Below, piece after piece: positions 16,432 through 25,496 of a DNA stretch of 32,850 nucleotides. This DNA is from an uncultured Nitrosomonas sp. (GTDB lineage: Bacteria > Pseudomonadota > Gammaproteobacteria > Burkholderiales > Nitrosomonadaceae). The notes under the pieces were generated by a model. The model searched no databases and was not told the origin of the DNA. It worked only from the letters and a program-made list of their open reading frames with translations. Both the position numbers and the translations under genes were made by a program. The first letter of the stretch is position 1; each line of letters starts with the position of its first letter. The DNA is taken from positions 1 to 32,850 of the forward strand of contig CADEDO010000036.1 of NCBI GenBank assembly GCA_902826115.1, given 5' to 3'.

Positions 16432-17949
16432 ATGTCCGGTGCGATCGATCTGATTATTTATAGTCTGGCTACGATGCTAGGAATTGTCATCGTTGGCATG
16501 ATCGTATTCTGGTTTATACAAGATGTCACTCAGAAGAAACATTCGGTTTTACGCAACTATCCTGTCATTGGCCGGTTACGGTATATTTTCGAACGACAGG
16601 GTAAATATTTTCGACAGTATTTCTTTGCCAACGACCGCGACGAAATGCCGTTCAACCGGGCTACGCGCGGCTGGATATACAAAAATGCCAAAAATAAAGG
16701 CAGTCTGGTCGGTTTTGGCTCCACCAATGATTTGCGCCAACCCGGTTCGATTATTTTTGTTAACGCGGCATTCCCGATCCAGGAAGAAGATCAACTGCCA
16801 ACGCCCTCGTTGCATATCGGTCAAGGTTATTGCGAACACCCTTTTGAAGCAAAATCCATCATCAATATCAGCGGCATGAGTTATGGCGCCATTTCCAAAC
16901 CGGCTGTGCGTGCGTTGTCGCTGGGTGCAGCACAGGCGGGTTGTTGGTTGAATACCGGCGAAGGCGGGTTGGCACCGTATCACCTCGAAGGCGGCTGTGA
17001 TTTGATCATGCAAATCGGTACCGCCAAATATGGCATCCGCGATGAAAACGGTGATTTCTCAGCGCAACGCGCCAAAGAACTCAGCAAAGTGGTTAAAGCG
17101 TTTGAAATCAAGCTATCGCAAGGTGCCAAGCCCGGCAAAGGCGGCTTATTGCCCGGCAATAAAGTGGGCAGCGAAATAGCCGCCATCCGCGGCATCCCGG
17201 AAGGTCAGGATTCCATCAGTCCGAATCGGCATAAGGACATCAACAATATTGACGAGCTGCTCGACAAAATTCACGCTCTCCGTGAGCTCACCGGACGGCC
17301 GGTGGGCATCAAAACAGCCATTGGCGGTTGGAATTTCATTAATGAATTATGCGACATGATCAATCGCCGCGGATTGGAATATGCTCCCGATTTTATAACC
17401 ATTGATGGTGGCGAAGGTGGCAGCGGCGCAGCACCGCAAACCTTGATTGATCATGTCAGCCTACCCATAGCGGAAGCATTGCCGCGCGTCGTGGACGCCT
17501 TATTTCAATCCGGACTCAGACAGCGTATTTATGTCGTTGCTGCCGGGAAACTGGTGACTTCTGCGGAAGGTGCATGGGCGCTTTGTGCTGGCGCCGATTT
17601 TGTCAATACTGCACGCGGCTTCATGTTTTCTCTGGGCTGCATCCAGGCCATGCGCTGCCATCTCAACACCTGTCCCACCGGAATCACGACTCATGATGCG
17701 CGTTTACAAAATGGCCTGGTGGTTGAAGAAAAATATATCCGAGTAGCCAATTACGCCAGAAATGTGAACAAGGAAATTAACATGATCGCGCACTCTTGCG
17801 GCCTGCATCATGCACGCCAGTTTAAGCGTGAACATGTACGAATCGTTGAAACTGCGGGCAAAAGCGTAGCGCTAAATATTCTGTATCCCTACCCTGAGCC
17901 GCTTAAAAAAAATAAAACAGATTCTGATGCGCTAAGGATTCACGACTGA
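16432..17949 (+). CDS. Membrane-anchored FMN-binding glutamate synthase-like protein
   Basis: A 505-residue protein with an N-terminal membrane helix (about 7-29) followed by the FMN/2-oxoglutarate-binding barrel of the glutamate synthase large subunit. Visible motifs are INISGMSYGAISKPAVRALS (144-163), NTGEGGLAPYH (174-184), SQGAKPGKGGLLPG (229-242), ITIDGGEGGSGAAP (322-335), and the 3Fe-4S cluster cysteines C403, C409 and C414 in CIQAMRCHLNTCP. It has neither a glutaminase domain nor the GltB C-terminal domain, so it is the stand-alone GltB-like type whose substrate is uncertain. A GGGAGG six bases before the ATG fixes the start. Orthologues are usually annotated as FMN-binding glutamate synthase family protein; classic ammonia assimilation by it is not assured. 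Confidence 0.9.
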   Translation: MSGAIDLIIYSLATMLGIVIVGMIVFWFIQDVTQKKHSVLRNYPVIGRLRYIFERQGKYFRQYFFANDRDEMPFNRATRGWIYKNAKNKGSLVGFGSTNDLRQPGSIIFVNAAFPIQEEDQLPTPSLHIGQGYCEHPFEAKSIINISGMSYGAISKPAVRALSLGAAQAGCWLNTGEGGLAPYHLEGGCDLIMQIGTAKYGIRDENGDFSAQRAKELSKVVKAFEIKLSQGAKPGKGGLLPGNKVGSEIAAIRGIPEGQDSISPNRHKDINNIDELLDKIHALRELTGRPVGIKTAIGGWNFINELCDMINRRGLEYAPDFITIDGGEGGSGAAPQTLIDHVSLPIAEALPRVVDALFQSGLRQRIYVVAAGKLVTSAEGAWALCAGADFVNTARGFMFSLGCIQAMRCHLNTCPTGITTHDARLQNGLVVEEKYIRVANYARNVNKEINMIAHSCGLHHARQFKREHVRIVETAGKSVALNILYPYPEPLKKNKTDSDALRIHD

Positions 17950-17981
17950 AGCCGGCAATTTACGCATCCAATCATTCCGCT

Positions 17982-18007
17982 CTTGAAATTTGGCGGCCAT
18001 CCCCCAC
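17982..18007 (+). promoter_or_regulatory. Sigma-32-type heat-shock promoter of clpB
   Basis: CTTGAAA at 17982-17988, a 13-base spacer, then CCCCAC at 18002-18007 closely match the RpoH consensus (CTTGAAA, 13-15 bases, CCCCATnT). Transcription would begin near 18015, upstream of the ATG at 18041. This both predicts heat induction and argues against a clpB start further upstream. Confidence 0.75.
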
Positions 18008-18040
18008 GTACGAGTCAATAACCTACCTAGGGAGAATTTC

Positions 18041-20653
18041 ATGCGTTTTGACAAATTAACCACCAAGTTCCAACAAGCATTCGCGGATGCGCAAAGTATT
18101 GCCATCGGTCAGGATAATCCCTCGATCGAACCGCAGCATTTGCTGCTGGCGCTCCTGCAACAAGATGATGGCAGCACACTCTCTCTGTTACAACGCTCCG
18201 GCGTTAACACGGCTCCATTGCTGGAAAATATTAAACAAAACGTGCAGCGTCTGCCCAAAATCGAAAATTCAGGTGGAGAAGTGACCATTTCTCGCACGCT
18301 GAATAATCTGTTGAATCTGGCTGATAAGGAAGCACAAAAGCGCAATGACCAATTCATTGCGTCTGAGATGTTTTTGCTGGCAGTTCTGCAAGATAAAGGC
18401 GAATTAGGCGCACTGCTTAAACAATACGGCGCCAACTCCGCAGCGTTAGAGAAAGCCATCAATACAGTACGCGGCGGCGAACAAGTCAGCAGTGCTGAAG
18501 CCGAAGGTAGTCGTGAAGCATTGAAAAAATACACATTGGATCTTACCGAACGCGCACGCCAGGGCAAATTGGACCCAGTCATCGGACGGGACGATGAGAT
18601 TCGCCGTGCGATACAAGTGCTGCAGCGGCGCACAAAAAACAACCCGGTGCTGATTGGTGAGCCAGGTGTCGGTAAAACCGCCATTGTCGAAGGACTAGCA
18701 CAGCGGATTATCAATGGCGAAGTCCCTGAGAACTTAAAAGATAAACGAGTATTGTCTTTGGACATGGCCGCATTACTGGCAGGGGCAAAATACCGCGGTG
18801 AATTTGAAGAGCGCCTCAAGTCTGTGCTGAAAGAACTTGCACAGGATGAAGGCAAAACCATCGTATTCATTGATGAATTACATACCATGGTGGGTGCCGG
18901 CAAAGCCGAAGGCGCCATGGATGCGGGCAATATGCTGAAACCTGCATTGGCACGCGGCGAGTTGCATTGCGTGGGCGCCACGACATTGGATGAGTACCGC
19001 AAATATATTGAAAAAGACGCCGCCTTGGAACGACGCTTCCAGAAAGTGATGGTGGAAGAACCCACGGTGGAGGCGACTATCGCGATACTGCGTGGTCTTC
19101 AGGAAAAATACGAAGTGCACCACGGCGTGGATATTACGGATCCGGCAATCGTCGCCGCCGCAGAATTATCCAACCGATATATTACCGACCGCTTTCTGCC
19201 CGATAAGGCGATTGATTTGATTGACGAGGCAGCCGCACGCATTCGTATGGAGATCGACTCCAAACCGGAGGCATTGGACAAGCTGGACCGTCGTCTCATA
19301 CAACTCAAAATTGAACGCGAAGCCATCAAAAAAGAAAAAGATGAAGCCTCACAAAAGCGCCTGCAGTTACTCGAGGATGAAATCAAACTCAAAGAACGCG
19401 AATATGCTGATTTAGATGAAATCTGGAAAACCGAAAAATCCCAAGTGCAAGGCTCCCAGCAAATCAAGGAGGAAATGGAAAAAATCAAGCTGGAAATAGA
19501 AGCTGCAACGCGCAAAGGTGATTGGCAAAGAGTCTCGGAATTGCAATATGGCCGCCTCCCACAACTCGAAGCGCAGCTTCAATTCCAACTCAACGATCAG
19601 AAGCAGCAAATTCGCAGCACCGAGCCCAACACTTCGGTGGCGCCCAAGCTATTGCGCACACAGGTTGGCGCAGAAGAAATTGCTGAAGTGGTCTCGCGCG
19701 CGACCGGTATCCCGGTATCGAAAATGATGCAGGGTGAGCGTGAGAAACTGCTGTTTATGGAACGAAAACTGCATGACCGGATCGTAGGTCAGGATGAAGC
19801 CGTGCGGCTGGTATCCGATGCCATACGCCGCTCTCGCGCAGGTCTGTCTGATCCCAATCGCCCTTATGGATCCTTTCTTTTCCTGGGCCCGACCGGTGTC
19901 GGCAAAACCGAGCTTTGCAAAGCGTTGGCAGGTTTTCTGTTCGACTCGGAAGATCATTTAATCCGCGTGGATATGTCCGAATTCATGGAAAAGCATTCGG
20001 TGGCACGTTTGATTGGCGCCCCCCCTGGCTATGTGGGCTATGAAGAAGGTGGATATCTGACCGAAATCGTGCGCAGAAAGCCTTATTCAGTCATTTTGCT
20101 GGATGAAGTGGAAAAAGCACATCCTGATGTATTCAATGTGTTGCTGCAGGTTCTGGATGATGGTCGCATGACCGATGGCCAAGGACGCACCGTCGATTTT
20201 AAAAATACGGTCATCGTGATGACCTCCAATCTGGGCTCGCAAATGATTCAGGAAATGGCAGGCAGCGAATATCAGCTGGTCAAAGAGGCGGTGATGGGCG
20301 AAGTAAAAACACATTTCCGGCCCGAATTCATCAATCGAATCGATGAAGTTGTAGTATTCCACTCTTTGGATGAAGAGCATATCCAATCGATTGCCAAAAT
20401 ACAGTTGCATTATCTTGAAGCCAGACTGGCCAAGCTGGAGATGAAACTCGACGTCAGTGATGCGGCATTGGCAGCGATCTCTCAAGCCGGCTTCGATCCC
20501 GTGTTTGGTGCACGCCCACTGAAACGCGCCATTCAGGCTGACATTGAAAATCCGCTGGCAAGAGAGATTTTAGAGGGTCATTTTGTTGCAAAAGACACGA
20601 TCAAGGTGGATTACAGCAACAACAAAATGAGTTTTTCTAAAATAACGGGGTAA
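18041..20653 (+). CDS. clpB: ClpB protein disaggregase
   Basis: An 870-residue hexameric AAA+ chaperone that threads aggregated proteins together with DnaK. Order of parts: Clp N-domain (about 1-145), first ATPase with [10 protein letters not shown] and [12 protein letters not shown], the coiled-coil middle domain (about 400-530, rich in Lys/Glu, includes [19 protein letters not shown]), second ATPase with [10 protein letters not shown], pore loop GYVGYEEGG and [15 protein letters not shown], and the C-terminal [10 protein letters not shown] sensor-2 region. The frame is open 17 codons further upstream, but ATG 18041 follows AGGGAGA by six bases and yields the normal [10 protein letters not shown] start, while the earlier start would lie inside the promoter. 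Complete and unremarkable in sequence. Confidence 0.97.
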   Translation: MRFDKLTTKFQQAFADAQSIAIGQDNPSIEPQHLLLALLQQDDGSTLSLLQRSGVNTAPLLENIKQNVQRLPKIENSGGEVTISRTLNNLLNLADKEAQKRNDQFIASEMFLLAVLQDKGELGALLKQYGANSAALEKAINTVRGGEQVSSAEAEGSREALKKYTLDLTERARQGKLDPVIGRDDEIRRAIQVLQRRTKNNPVLIGEPGVGKTAIVEGLAQRIINGEVPENLKDKRVLSLDMAALLAGAKYRGEFEERLKSVLKELAQDEGKTIVFIDELHTMVGAGKAEGAMDAGNMLKPALARGELHCVGATTLDEYRKYIEKDAALERRFQKVMVEEPTVEATIAILRGLQEKYEVHHGVDITDPAIVAAAELSNRYITDRFLPDKAIDLIDEAAARIRMEIDSKPEALDKLDRRLIQLKIEREAIKKEKDEASQKRLQLLEDEIKLKEREYADLDEIWKTEKSQVQGSQQIKEEMEKIKLEIEAATRKGDWQRVSELQYGRLPQLEAQLQFQLNDQKQQIRSTEPNTSVAPKLLRTQVGAEEIAEVVSRATGIPVSKMMQGEREKLLFMERKLHDRIVGQDEAVRLVSDAIRRSRAGLSDPNRPYGSFLFLGPTGVGKTELCKALAGFLFDSEDHLIRVDMSEFMEKHSVARLIGAPPGYVGYEEGGYLTEIVRRKPYSVILLDEVEKAHPDVFNVLLQVLDDGRMTDGQGRTVDFKNTVIVMTSNLGSQMIQEMAGSEYQLVKEAVMGEVKTHFRPEFINRIDEVVVFHSLDEEHIQSIAKIQLHYLEARLAKLEMKLDVSDAALAAISQAGFDPVFGARPLKRAIQADIENPLAREILEGHFVAKDTIKVDYSNNKMSFSKITG

Positions 20654-20800
20654 AGAACTTTCGGCTCAAGTGAGTAAGGCTTGCTACAAGAATGATCGCT
20701 CTGTGAGTGGCAAGTACAAAAAATGTGGAATCACGAAGTGAATATGCTTAAATACAGTGAGATTCGGGTAAAATGTATTTTTTTTACTGGATAGATTGTC

Positions 20801-21688
20801 ATGTTTAAAGGTAGCTTGGTTGCTATCGTCACTCCAATGCATGAGGATGGCGGATTAGACTTAGAACGTTTTCGTTCTCTTCTGGATTTCCATATAGCAC
20901 AGGGTACCGATGGTATTGTCGTCGTTGGTACCACCGGCGAATCTCCCACGGTAGATTTTGATGAGCATCATCTGTTGATGCAAACCGCGGTTGATCATGT
21001 TGCTGGACGCATACCGGTAATTGCAGGCACTGGTGCCAACTCAACCCGTGAGGCCATTGATTTATCAATTTATGCAAAAAATGCAGGTGTCGATGCCTGC
21101 TTGTCGGTGGCTCCCTATTACAACAAGCCGACCCAGGAAGGACTCTATCAGCACTTTAAAGCGATAGCAGAAGCCGTTGATATGCCGCATATCCTATATA
21201 ATGTTCCCGGTAGAACCGTGGCGGACATTCACAATGATACGGCTTTGCGGTTGGCGCAGATCCCTAATATCATCGGCATCAAGGATGCGACAGGAAACAT
21301 AGGCCGAGGATCTGATCTACTATTGCGGGCGCCAGCTGACTTTTCCATCTATAGCGGCGATGACGTCAGTGCTCTAGCACTGCTACTGCTGGGAGGTCAT
21401 GGCACTATTTCAGTCACGGCCAATGTAGCACCCAAAATGATGCATGACATGTGCGTGGCTGCATTCTCGGGAGATCTAAAGACTGCAAGAGCACTGAATA
21501 ACAAGCTCCTGCGATTACATGTTGATCTGTTTGTGGAAGCCAACCCAATTCCTGTGAAATGGGCTGTTGAGCAAATGGGTTTAATAGGCCCTGGGATTCG
21601 GTTGCCGCTCACCGCACTGTCCAGTCAATACCATCAGCTAGTTCGAGAAGCAATGCAGTTTGCCAATATCCATGATTTGAAGGAGTAA
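20801..21688 (+). CDS. dapA: 4-hydroxy-tetrahydrodipicolinate synthase
   Basis: A 295-residue (beta/alpha)8 aldolase condensing pyruvate with aspartate semialdehyde in the lysine and diaminopimelate pathway. Landmarks are GTTGESPTV near 43-51, the catalytic tyrosine in LYNVPGRT (about 133), the Schiff-base lysine in [10 protein letters not shown] (about 161), and YYNKPTQEG. Length and start ([13 protein letters not shown]) are typical. TAAAAT at about 20769 could be its -10 element. bamC follows one base after the stop; dapA-bamC (nlpB) is a widely conserved pair, which explains the older name dapX for bamC. Confidence 0.97.
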   Translation: MFKGSLVAIVTPMHEDGGLDLERFRSLLDFHIAQGTDGIVVVGTTGESPTVDFDEHHLLMQTAVDHVAGRIPVIAGTGANSTREAIDLSIYAKNAGVDACLSVAPYYNKPTQEGLYQHFKAIAEAVDMPHILYNVPGRTVADIHNDTALRLAQIPNIIGIKDATGNIGRGSDLLLRAPADFSIYSGDDVSALALLLLGGHGTISVTANVAPKMMHDMCVAAFSGDLKTARALNNKLLRLHVDLFVEANPIPVKWAVEQMGLIGPGIRLPLTALSSQYHQLVREAMQFANIHDLKE

Positions 21689-21689
21689 G

Positions 21690-22853
21690 ATGTCAAAAAT
21701 GAAATGGCGACGAGTAACCATACCGTATATGGTATTGGCACTTTCATTGACAATTACAGGTTGCAAGCTAATTCCAGAAAGCAAAACCATTGACTATAAA
21801 TCAGCGGGTAAACTGCCACCTTTAGATATACCTCCTGATCTCATTAAACCTGCGATTGATGAGCGCTATGCGATTCCCGAACTTGCTTCGTCAGGCAGTA
21901 CAACGTTTTCTAGCTACAATAGTGAACGTGGCAAGCAAGCGCAGCCCGGCAACGCCTCTTTTTTGCCGACATCGATTCAGAATGTTCATATCGAACGTGC
22001 GGGCACACAACGCTGGTTAGTCGTTCCTCAACCTCCCGAAGCGGTTTGGCCGATCATCAAGGAATTCTGGCAAGAACTGGGATTCCTGATCAAAATTGAA
22101 GTGCCTGAAGCCGGTATCATGGAAACGGATTGGGCCGAGAATCGAGCCAAGATTCCTCAGGATTTTGTGCGTACATTCCTATCCACATTCTTGGACAGTA
22201 TTTATTCGGCCGCAGAACGCGATAAATTCCGTACTCGCCTGGAGCGTAGTGAAGCGGGCGTCACTGAAATATATATCAGTCATCGCGGCATGAATGAAGT
22301 GATAGAAGGAGGCAATCTGCAGCGCTCCATCTGGCAACCACGGCCGGCAGATCCTGATCTGGAAGCTGAGATGCTATCCCGTTTGATGATGCGCTTTGGT
22401 GTAGAGGAAGAAAAAGCCAAACTGGAGCTGACGGCAAGCAGCAGAAGTTCAGCGCAAGAACGCGCCTATATCGACAATACTGGCAGTACTCTCGTGATTA
22501 ATGAAGCATTTGACAGATCATGGCGACGCGTTGGTTTAGCACTTGATCGCATCGGCTTCACTGTTGAAGATCGTAATCGGGTTGAAGGGATTTATTTTGT
22601 ACGCTATCTTAATCCCGATAAAGACAGCAAAAAAACCAACGATGATAAAGGCATTTTGTCAGGCCTGTTATCGGGAATCACTTTCTTGCGTGACAACGAT
22701 AAAACAGATTCAAAAGCCGCGAAATACCGCATTCAGGTCAATAACACGGGAGCTAATACCAGCAAGATTACTTTACTGAATGATGATGGCACGGCAGTAA
22801 ATTCTGCCACTACGAATCGAATTCTTAAGTTACTCCATGAGCAACTTAAATGA
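21690..22853 (+). CDS. bamC: BamC-like outer-membrane assembly lipoprotein
   Basis: A 387-residue lipoprotein of the NlpB/DapX family. The signal peptide ends in a lipobox TITGC with the cysteine at 25. After a proline-rich unstructured stretch (KLPPLDIPPDLIKP, the part that wraps BamD in E. coli) come two helix-grip domains, around 95-215 (WLVVPQPPEAVWPIIKEFW) and 265-387 (TLVINEAFDRSWRRVGLALD). BamC is an accessory subunit of the complex inserting beta-barrel proteins into the outer membrane. The ATG at 21690 is one base after the dapA stop and uses AGGAG inside the dapA end, so translation is coupled. It is somewhat longer than E. coli BamC (344). Confidence 0.92.
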   Translation: MSKMKWRRVTIPYMVLALSLTITGCKLIPESKTIDYKSAGKLPPLDIPPDLIKPAIDERYAIPELASSGSTTFSSYNSERGKQAQPGNASFLPTSIQNVHIERAGTQRWLVVPQPPEAVWPIIKEFWQELGFLIKIEVPEAGIMETDWAENRAKIPQDFVRTFLSTFLDSIYSAAERDKFRTRLERSEAGVTEIYISHRGMNEVIEGGNLQRSIWQPRPADPDLEAEMLSRLMMRFGVEEEKAKLELTASSRSSAQERAYIDNTGSTLVINEAFDRSWRRVGLALDRIGFTVEDRNRVEGIYFVRYLNPDKDSKKTNDDKGILSGLLSGITFLRDNDKTDSKAAKYRIQVNNTGANTSKITLLNDDGTAVNSATTNRILKLLHEQLK

Positions 22854-22860
22854 GTAAGAC

Positions 22861-22898
22861 ACAAATGTTAATCACCTACTTTGATGCTTAACATTTGT
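22861..22898 (+). terminator. Stem-loop after bamC
   Basis: ACAAATGTTAA (22861-22871) and TTAACATTTGT (22888-22898) form a perfect 11-base stem just after the bamC stop. It is AT-rich and without a T run, so it probably stabilises the 3' end, or acts with the stronger terminator at 23011. Confidence 0.4.
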
Positions 22899-23005
22899 TA
22901 TGTTTGCAAGCCAAACACTAGATCTTTTCACTTCAATAATGTGTGGCCTAAAATGAAATGGTCAGCCCTATTCCCAAGACTTTCATTATAAATTAACTTG
23001 TCAAT

Positions 23006-23033
23006 AAAAAACCGCCCGAAGAGGCGGTTTTTT
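23006..23033. terminator. Bidirectional intrinsic terminator
   Basis: ACCGCC (23011-23016), loop CGAAGA, GGCGGT (23023-23028), flanked by an A5 run before and a T6 run after, gives a bidirectional terminator between convergent bamC and the first small lipoprotein gene. Nearly the same element occurs at 24001-24020. Confidence 0.85.
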
Positions 23034-23052
23034 ATTTCTCAAGCAAAGGGAA

Positions 23053-23196
23053 TTATTTTTTGCTTTCTGCTTCCCCGCCACTCATGATTTTTTCATAATT
23101 TGCTTTTTCCGTTTCAGGTAATGCCTGACTGGGCTTTCCACCACATGCGGATAATATCAAAACTAATAATGACACAGCCAGAAGAGTATATTTCAT
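23053..23196 (-). CDS. Small lipoprotein 1 (47 residues)
   Basis: A 47-residue protein read from ATG 23196 to TAA 23053. Residues 1-17 are a hydrophobic signal ([17 protein letters not shown]), with lipobox LSAC and the lipid-bearing cysteine at 18. The remaining 29 residues are polar ([20 protein letters not shown]), with no further motif. AAGGA lies ten bases upstream, and a sigma-70-like pair TTGAAA-16-TATATA (23264 to 23237, minus strand) precedes it. An intrinsic terminator follows 25 bases after the stop. Promoter, ribosome site, lipobox and terminator together make this a real gene despite its size. Function unknown; it could be an envelope lipopeptide comparable in size to entericidins or LptM, though no such motif is visible. 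Confidence 0.8.
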   Translation of the reverse strand: MKYTLLAVSLLVLILSACGGKPSQALPETEKANYEKIMSGGEAESKK

Positions 23197-23587
23197 TATG
23201 TAATTTTCCTTATAAAAAGTTTCTTAAGTTAAGCAGTATATAACGAATTTAGCCAATTTTTCAAGCAAGCTTTTAGCCTTGGGTTCAACCAGTTTATATT
23301 TGCTTTTGAGTATTAATCATTTTTATTTATCAAAACAAAATTCATTAAAAGCGAAGATTGGTTTAAATAATAAAAATGAAATTTAAGATGATATGTTCGA
23401 GCGTTTAAAAGCGGTAAATAGGAATTTAAAACAGATACTTCATTTAATCAATCGACATATTTATCATTAGTCTCCTTCTAATTACTACCCCAAGAAGACT
23501 AATGTTTTGTGAAGAATTATTTCATACCATTAACAGTTTTCCGGTAACAATAGAAATAACACTTTATTCTTTGTACTACTTACTGTA
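23197..23587. other. AT-rich spacer between small lipoprotein genes
   Basis: About 390 AT-rich bases hold the promoter of lipoprotein 1 (23237-23264), a 9-base inverted repeat CATTAGTCT / AGACTAATG at 23464-23472 and 23495-23503 that may end the lipoprotein 2 transcript, and a 12-base tandem repeat (GTACTACTTACT, then GTACTACTTGCC) at 23573-23596 spanning the lipoprotein 2 stop. No further gene was found. Confidence 0.5.
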
Positions 23588-23785
23588 CTACTTGCCATCA
23601 GCACTGTCTGCTGCGCTATCTGCACCTTTTGCCTCAGTTCCGTCCAGAGCTGGCTCAGAATCTCTAGGTGCAAAAGCTGAAGGAGGTGGTTTGTCCATAG
23701 GATAACCATCAAGACTTTTTTTACCTTCACAAGCAGTTAATGTCAAAACCGCAAATGCAGCGGCCCAAAATGTCAATTTCATCAT
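23588..23785 (-). CDS. Small lipoprotein 2 (64-65 residues)
   Basis: A 65-residue protein beginning MMKLTFWAAAFAVLTLTACE, with a lipobox LTAC and cysteine near 19. The mature peptide has a proline-rich middle (MDKPPPSAFAPRDSEP) and an alanine/aspartate-rich tail (KGADSAADSADGK), which suggests a flexible, acidic tether. GGGAG lies 5 bases before the first ATG and 8 before the second, so either may be used. A TATAAT on the minus strand (23844-23849) lies about 60 bases upstream. It shares only the general plan with its two neighbours, not obvious sequence. Function unknown. Confidence 0.75.
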   Translation of the reverse strand: MMKLTFWAAAFAVLTLTACEGKKSLDGYPMDKPPPSAFAPRDSEPALDGTEAKGADSAADSADGK

Positions 23786-24000
23786 TTAATCTCCCGTGTT
23801 CTTCTAATTGATTTGCACTTCATAGCATAATCGAAGTAACACGATTATACAAATTTGAACCCAACAATTAAATGATCAAACAACTCTTCTCTAAAACTTT
23901 ATCCGACATGCAAAGCTAACCTGCAACATTCTTGCAGCATAAAATTATTTAATACCAATTGAGACTAATCATAAACTCTTAAGCAATTTGCTAATAAAAA

Positions 24001-24020
24001 ACCGCCCTCTTCGGGGCGGT
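24001..24020 (-). terminator. Intrinsic terminator of small lipoprotein 3
   Basis: ACCGCCC (24001-24007) and GGGCGGT (24014-24020) pair around TCTTCG. On the minus strand the hairpin is followed by TTTTTTATTAG. It nearly matches the terminator at 23011-23028, including an identical AATAAAAAACCGCCC shoulder, so the two may share ancestry. Confidence 0.8.
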
Positions 24021-24067
24021 TTTCATTACCGATATTTCTTTTAATATCAGAAACAATCGATATCTCA

Positions 24068-24199
24068 TCACTTTGGCGTGCCTTCACGCTCATCCATGAA
24101 GCTTGGCGGATATTGACCTGGTTTTGGATCACCACATCCGACTAGAAATGTTGTTAAAAGGGCGGCAATCAATAGAGCGAATTTCATATTGTATTTCAT
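24068..24199 (-). CDS. Small lipoprotein 3 (43 residues)
   Basis: A 43-residue protein from ATG 24199 with AGGAG seven bases upstream. Its signal segment (MKFALLIAALLTTFLVGC) ends in lipobox LVGC, cysteine at 22, followed by GDPKPGQYPPSFMDEREGTPK. A proline- and glycine-rich exposed tail of 22 residues is all that would remain after processing. A second in-frame ATG four codons later could also start it. Like lipoprotein 1 it is followed closely by an intrinsic terminator. I do not recognise a named family; the gene is easily missed by automatic callers. Confidence 0.75.
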   Translation of the reverse strand: MKYNMKFALLIAALLTTFLVGCGDPKPGQYPPSFMDEREGTPK

Positions 24200-24364
24200 T
24201 CTAAATCTCCTATTTTCAGAAAAATTTAACGAAAAATAAAATTATGTAAAGCAACTCATCAGTCATTCAATAATGAAAGACCACAACCTTAATACCAGAA
24301 TTAAATAATGCTGTCCAGGAAATTTCAAGAAAAACTAATTGAATTTAAGTAACCAAGACTCTTA

Positions 24365-25486
24365 TCACTCGCCATTATTACTCTCTAAATAGCCACTAAC
24401 ATACCATTGATAAAGGACTTTTCCAGCCTCTTCATCAATTCTGGAAACAGGAATAATTTCATGATTGTCAGCAAGGTTAAGCAGCAATTTGTAAGCATCC
24501 ATTCCAACGTTATAAACCTCGCCATTCATAAAGAATTTACCGTCACCACTTAACAATCTACTTTTTAAGTCAAGTCGCACGCCATTATTCATCACTTGTT
24601 GCAAGAACAAACGTGAGCTCAAAGGTTCTTCAGGTTGCTCAAAAAAAATGTGCGATTTAGGCTCAGATAGATAAATGCCCAGAAAATTTTCTACATCTTT
24701 GTAATCCCATTTAATCTTCTTAAGTATTGAACGCGTCTGGCGTTGCATCGCGGCACTGATTCTTGATGGATGAGATTGCCATGATAGATTGGGATCGGAA
24801 TACCAACCTTCCGTTTCAAAATTATCCTGCAAATAAACAAGAAACTGAGTGATCAATTCATGATGACTAGGCGCACGAAAACCTATCGAATACGTCATAC
24901 AATCCTCTTCAGCAATACCGTTGTGCGCATACTGAGGCGGTAAATAAAGCATATCTCCTGCTTCCAATACCCATTCCTGCTCTGGTCGAAAATCTTGCAA
25001 AATCCTCAACGGGGCATCGGCGACAAATTGATCATCTTTCTGTGCTGATATTTGCCAGCGCCTAGATCCAAGACCTTGCAATAAAAACACATCGTAGGAA
25101 TCAAAATGAGGTCCAATTCCTCCGCCTTTAGGCGCATAACTCACCATTAAATCATCCAGACGAGCGTGAGGTATAAAGCGGAATCTCGTCAATAAATCAC
25201 GCGCGGAAGGAAGAAAATGATTGACATCCTGTACTAAAAGCGTCCACTGCTTCTTAGGTAGTTTTGCCAATTCATAACTACTAAGAGGACCGTGCTTGAG
25301 TCGCCATTTACCATTTTTCTGGACAACCAAACGGGATTGTGCATCTTCACAACACGCCAATTCCATTAACTCATCCTTCGTTAATAGGCCATTAAAACCG
25401 GGTAGCGCATTCCTTACCAGTAGGGGTTTTTTCTGCCAATAATCGCGCAAAAAAATTTGGGGAGTCATGCTCCCCAAAGAAATCAT
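24365..25486 (-). CDS. roxA: 50S ribosomal protein L16 3-hydroxylase (YcfD/RoxA type)
   Basis: A 373-residue JmjC/cupin 2-oxoglutarate- and iron-dependent oxygenase that hydroxylates an arginine of ribosomal protein L16. The N-terminal DYWQKKPLLVRNALPGF is the family opening. The iron ligands appear as HFD (H127, D129, in GIGPHFDSYDVFLLQG) and a distal histidine H188 in LPPQYAHNG, nearly the same numbering as E. coli YcfD, which supports the ATG at 25486. The frame is open to 25543, but that would overlap msrA. A C-terminal dimerisation/winged-helix part follows. Initiation signals are weak, and a terminator-shaped hairpin (25456-25478) lies inside the first ten codons. Downstream of msrB-msrA on the same strand, so probably cotranscribed in part. 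Confidence 0.9.
   Translation of the reverse strand: MISLGSMTPQIFLRDYWQKKPLLVRNALPGFNGLLTKDELMELACCEDAQSRLVVQKNGKWRLKHGPLSSYELAKLPKKQWTLLVQDVNHFLPSARDLLTRFRFIPHARLDDLMVSYAPKGGGIGPHFDSYDVFLLQGLGSRRWQISAQKDDQFVADAPLRILQDFRPEQEWVLEAGDMLYLPPQYAHNGIAEEDCMTYSIGFRAPSHHELITQFLVYLQDNFETEGWYSDPNLSWQSHPSRISAAMQRQTRSILKKIKWDYKDVENFLGIYLSEPKSHIFFEQPEEPLSSRLFLQQVMNNGVRLDLKSRLLSGDGKFFMNGEVYNVGMDAYKLLLNLADNHEIIPVSRIDEEAGKVLYQWYVSGYLESNNGE
25449..25478 (-). terminator. Intrinsic-terminator-like hairpin inside the start of the hydroxylase gene
   Basis: On the minus strand TTTGGGGAG (from 25478), loop CATGA, CTCCCCAAA, then a run of T (to 25450) has the shape of an intrinsic terminator: 9-base stem, 5-base loop, U tract. 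It lies 18 bases after the msrA stop and within codons 4-14 of the next gene, and holds an in-frame ATG in its loop. Confidence 0.6.
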
Positions 25487-25496
25487 CTTTATCTTA

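Noticed and set aside
18109-19065. Long minus-strand open frame (318 codons) opposite clpB
   Set aside because: It lies wholly within the secure clpB coding region, is serine- and arginine-rich as expected for an antisense shadow, and has no family resemblance or ribosome site.
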